Assembly (NCBI GenBank): GCA_022579005.1
Contig: MU401992.1
Coordinates: 1-12,298, forward strand
Reading direction: 5' to 3'
Length of the DNA stretch: 12,298 nucleotides
From: Poronia punctata
Lineage: Eukaryota > Ascomycota > Sordariomycetes > Xylariales > Xylariaceae
This document shows, one piece after another, positions 9,526-12,298 of this stretch. The notes beneath the pieces were generated by a model. The model was not told where the DNA came from. It was given only the letters and a program-made list of their open reading frames with translations, and made no database searches. How positions within the stretch are numbered: the stretch's first letter is position 1; every line of letters begins with the position of its first letter. A program made the position numbers and the translations under genes.

Positions 9526-12298
9526 TAGCTTGTTTTTAAATAAAAAAAGCTAAGTGTTATAAACATTATAATTTAAAATTATTTAATAAAACTAATAATA
9601 ATAAAAATAAAAAAGCTATAAATAATATTAATAAAGTTAAACTTTAAAAAAATAATAGTACTAAATAGTAACTAGTTAATACTTATTTTTTAAGCTAGTA
9701 TTTTTATTGTTTTAATTATTATTACTTATGTTTTAAATTAAAAGTAAAAAAACTTAATATAAGTTATAGTAAAACTAAAATTTAAAAAAACTATAAAAAA
9801 TTATTTAAAAAAAAAAATAGTAAAAAAAGCTAGAAAAAATAAAAGAAATTAAAATTGCATTATATTTTTTTATTTAAATTAAGTTATTTATAAATATACG
9901 TTATAGTTTAATATAAAAGCTATATAAAAGTAGTACTTTATTAGTAATAAACTAAAAAATTATTTTCTTTACTTTAAAATATATTTAAATTATTTTAAAC
10001 ATATTTAAGTATTAAACTTAATTTTTTTAATTTAAATTAAAAAAAAATATATAATATATAATTTAAAAAAAGTGTTTAAATACTAATATAAACTAAATAT
10101 TTTTAAAATAAAAGATTTAAATTAAATAAGAAAACTATTTTTAAACTAGCTTTTAAACTTATTTATTTATTTATAAATATAGTACTAAACTTTAACTAAT
10201 TATATTTATTTTATATATAATTACTTTTTTATAAATAAATAGGTTACTTAGCTATTTTAGCTTAATACTAATTATATTTAATTTAACTTATAATTAACTA
10301 CTTTTATTTTATAAACTTTTTACTTTATACTTTTTTATTTTTATTATTAACTTTATTATTATTATTTTAATTTATTAACTATTTATAATACTTTTATTTT
10401 ATAACTTTAATTATAATATTTAGCGCACTATAGTATATAAGTAAATACTTATTTATATTGCTTATATTAGCGCTAATTAACTTTATTTAAGTACTAAGAT
10501 ATAAATTACCTACATATATATTAACTTATAAGTACTTAAACTAATATTTTATATATTACGCTTTAATATATATTTATTTTAATTATAATTAAATACTAAT
10601 TAAAAAGTATTTAAAATTTAAATAATTAAACTTTATTATATTTAGTAAAAATTATTACTTTATAGCTATAATTGCTATAGCTTTAATTTTAAAACTTAAT
10701 ATTATAAATTTTTTTATTATAATAGCATTTAAATAAAGCAAATTATTTATTTTTATTTAATATAGCAAAGTATACTTAAAAGTTTATAATATATTTAAGT
10801 TATAAACTATATTACTTAAATTAGCTATAAGTATAAAAACTTATATAAACTTATTATAATTTAATTAGTAAGCTAAGTTATATAAAATATAAAGTAAAAT
10901 ATTATTTAAAATTTATTTTATACTTTTTAGCTATATATAAGCTTTTATAATAAAATTATTATAAGCATTATTTATTAGTTTATTAATAACTTATATATTA
11001 GTTAAGCATATTTTTATGCTTTTTTATTAATTTTATTAAAAAAAAAGTAAATAAATGTTTTACTTAATATATAGATTTTATTATTAGTTTAAAACTTTTT
11101 ATAAAGTATTATTTATACTTTTTTATTAATAATAGTACATACTTAGCTTATATATAAAATATATAGTTATAACGCTATAGCTACTATATTGCTACTAAAA
11201 ATAGTAGTAAAAAGAGTTAAACTAATAAAGATTTTATTAAAATTAAAAAAAAAAAGCTTATTTAAAAAAAATTTAATATAAAGCTAAAAATAACTTTAAA
11301 AGTTACTATAATTAAAAAAAAAAAAACTATTATAATAATAATTTTTATAAAATAAAGTTAACTTTACTTTTTAAATATAAGCTAAATATTATTTTAAAAT
11401 TATTAAATAATAACTTTAAAGCTATAAACAAATAAAAAAAACTTAATTTAAAATTTTTTTTAAAATATTAAATTAAAAAAGTTAATATGCTTTAAAATAA
11501 AATTTAAATTAAAAAGTAAAGCAAAGTTGCTTAAGCTTATATTTAAAGGTTTAAAACTAGTACTAATAGTATACTTAATTTATTATAATAAAAGTAAAAA
11601 TAATTATATAATAGTTTTTTTAAGTTAATAATAATAATAATTTTTTTACTATTTTTATTTTTACTTAATTATTTTATATTTTATATTAAATTATAATACT
11701 AAACTATTTTAATTTTATAAGTAACTAAATATTAAATATTTACTAATTAAACTTTATAGCTTATATTTTATTTTGTAGTTATAGCTATATAATACTTTTT
11801 TAATAATATACTACTAAAACTTTAAAAATATAAAGTACTACTAATTTAAAAAAAACTTAATATTAGTTTTTTTTTTTATACTTTAACTATAACTTAAAAA
11901 AAAATAATAACTATATAGTACTTTACTTTAAAAATAATAATAAATAATTAAAAGTATATACGTTATTAATAGTTTATATATAACCTATATTTTGTTTGTT
12001 TTTTATATATTTTGCTTAGTTAAAATGTACTATTAGCTATAAACTTTAAAAGTTTAATAGTATATTTAATTTATATATTTTAAAAAAACTATATATTATA
12101 TAAATTAAAATTAAAGTAAAAACTTTAAGTATTATATACTTAATAAGTAAAAAAGAAAATATATATTTGCATTAAAACTATAATTAAACTAAAGTATATA
12201 TTTGCTTAAACTAATATTTTAAAAGGTTATATAAATATATATGTACATTTTTTATAATATATACTTTTATACTTAACTTTAATTATAAATATATATAT
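9526..12298. other. Gene-free stretch, right part
   Basis: No gene is supportable here. The segment is A/T-rich with short strand-asymmetric blocks, for example A-rich at 9781-9860, and an extremely G+C-poor patch at 10021-10080 (2 of 60 bases). GpC steps are sparser than at the left end (46 in 9541-12298, against 37 in 1-1320, by eye). An imperfect direct repeat containing TATATATTTGC occurs at 12160-12170 and 12195-12205. Nothing resembling a telomere repeat is present at the window end. Confidence 0.6.

Larger units (their letters stand above)
1..12298. repeat. AT-rich, RIP-like hypermutated DNA block (whole window)
   Basis: The whole window looks like one block of hypermutated, non-coding DNA. 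In a hand count of positions 1-600, scoring C on both strands by its neighbours, 71 C/G positions fall as ACT 28, GCT 28, GCA 8, TCT 3, ACA 2, CCT 1 and ACC 1, with no TCA, TCG or ACG. At 11701-12000 the 35 positions fall as ACT 24, GCT 4, ACA 3, ACG 2, ACC 1 and CCT 1. TpA is very abundant. Known biology: RIP in filamentous ascomycetes changes C to T, mainly at CpA, in both strands of duplicated DNA, leaving TpA-rich tracts full of TAA and TAG stops. Inference: this is old transposon-derived heterochromatin of such a fungus. The extremely low G+C and the neighbour preferences are more severe than a plain CpA-only signature. A naturally AT-rich protist genome is the main alternative, but the near-total loss of TCN and TGA argues for directed mutation. 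Confidence 0.75.

Noticed and set aside
12160..12205. Direct repeat as a transposon target-site duplication or LTR end
   Set aside because: Only 11 bases match exactly (TATATATTTGC), the copies are 35 bp apart and there is no element between them.
1..12298. Mitochondrial or organellar genome fragment
   Set aside because: The base composition would fit, but there is no recognisable tRNA, rRNA, cox, cob, atp or nad reading frame and no GC clusters. The loss of TCN and TGA points to directed nuclear hypermutation instead.
1..12298. Ordinary intergenic DNA of an AT-rich protist or reduced bacterial endosymbiont
   Set aside because: Neutral AT bias would leave TCA and TGA at hundreds of copies; none were seen. 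A reduced endosymbiont would be densely coding, and here stops are dense.

Overview
The window is about 12% G+C by hand count (71 of 600 bases at 1-600; 35 of 300 at 11701-12000). I see no intact protein-coding gene, rRNA, tRNA, CRISPR array or bacterial-type operon. TAA and TAG are dense in the frames I read on the + strand. The composition is not simply AT-rich. It has a sharp, strand-symmetric context pattern: nearly every surviving C sits in ACT, GCT or GCA (or, on the other strand, AGT, AGC or TGC). CpA is largely replaced by TpA, 5'-TC is almost gone, and I found no TCA or TGA anywhere. This is the footprint of saturated, context-dependent C-to-T mutation on both strands. The best-known process of that kind is repeat-induced point mutation (RIP) in filamentous ascomycete fungi. 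The most likely identity is therefore an AT-rich isochore, subtelomere or centromere-like heterochromatin of a Pezizomycotina-type fungus, built from old transposable elements mutated past recognition. The organism assignment is an inference from composition only.

Layout. 1-6925: featureless mutated AT-rich DNA with homopolymer runs, a few AT-rich palindromes and hairpins, a 24-bp tandem duplication, and a pyrimidine-rich tract with an inverted repeat. 6926-7642: a + strand frame with clearly fewer stops than its continuation downstream, the best candidate for a relic coding segment. 7643-9018: mutated DNA with an (AATT)5 run, a (TA)11 microsatellite and an intron-like GTAAGT...TTTCTTTGCAG arrangement. 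9019-9525: a second, weaker low-stop frame in T-rich DNA. 9526-12298: mutated DNA, poorer in GpC than the left end.

No genes can be said to work together here. The most informative content is the mutational signature itself, above all the apparent protection of C by a preceding G. I found no evidence of a new gene system and do not claim one.
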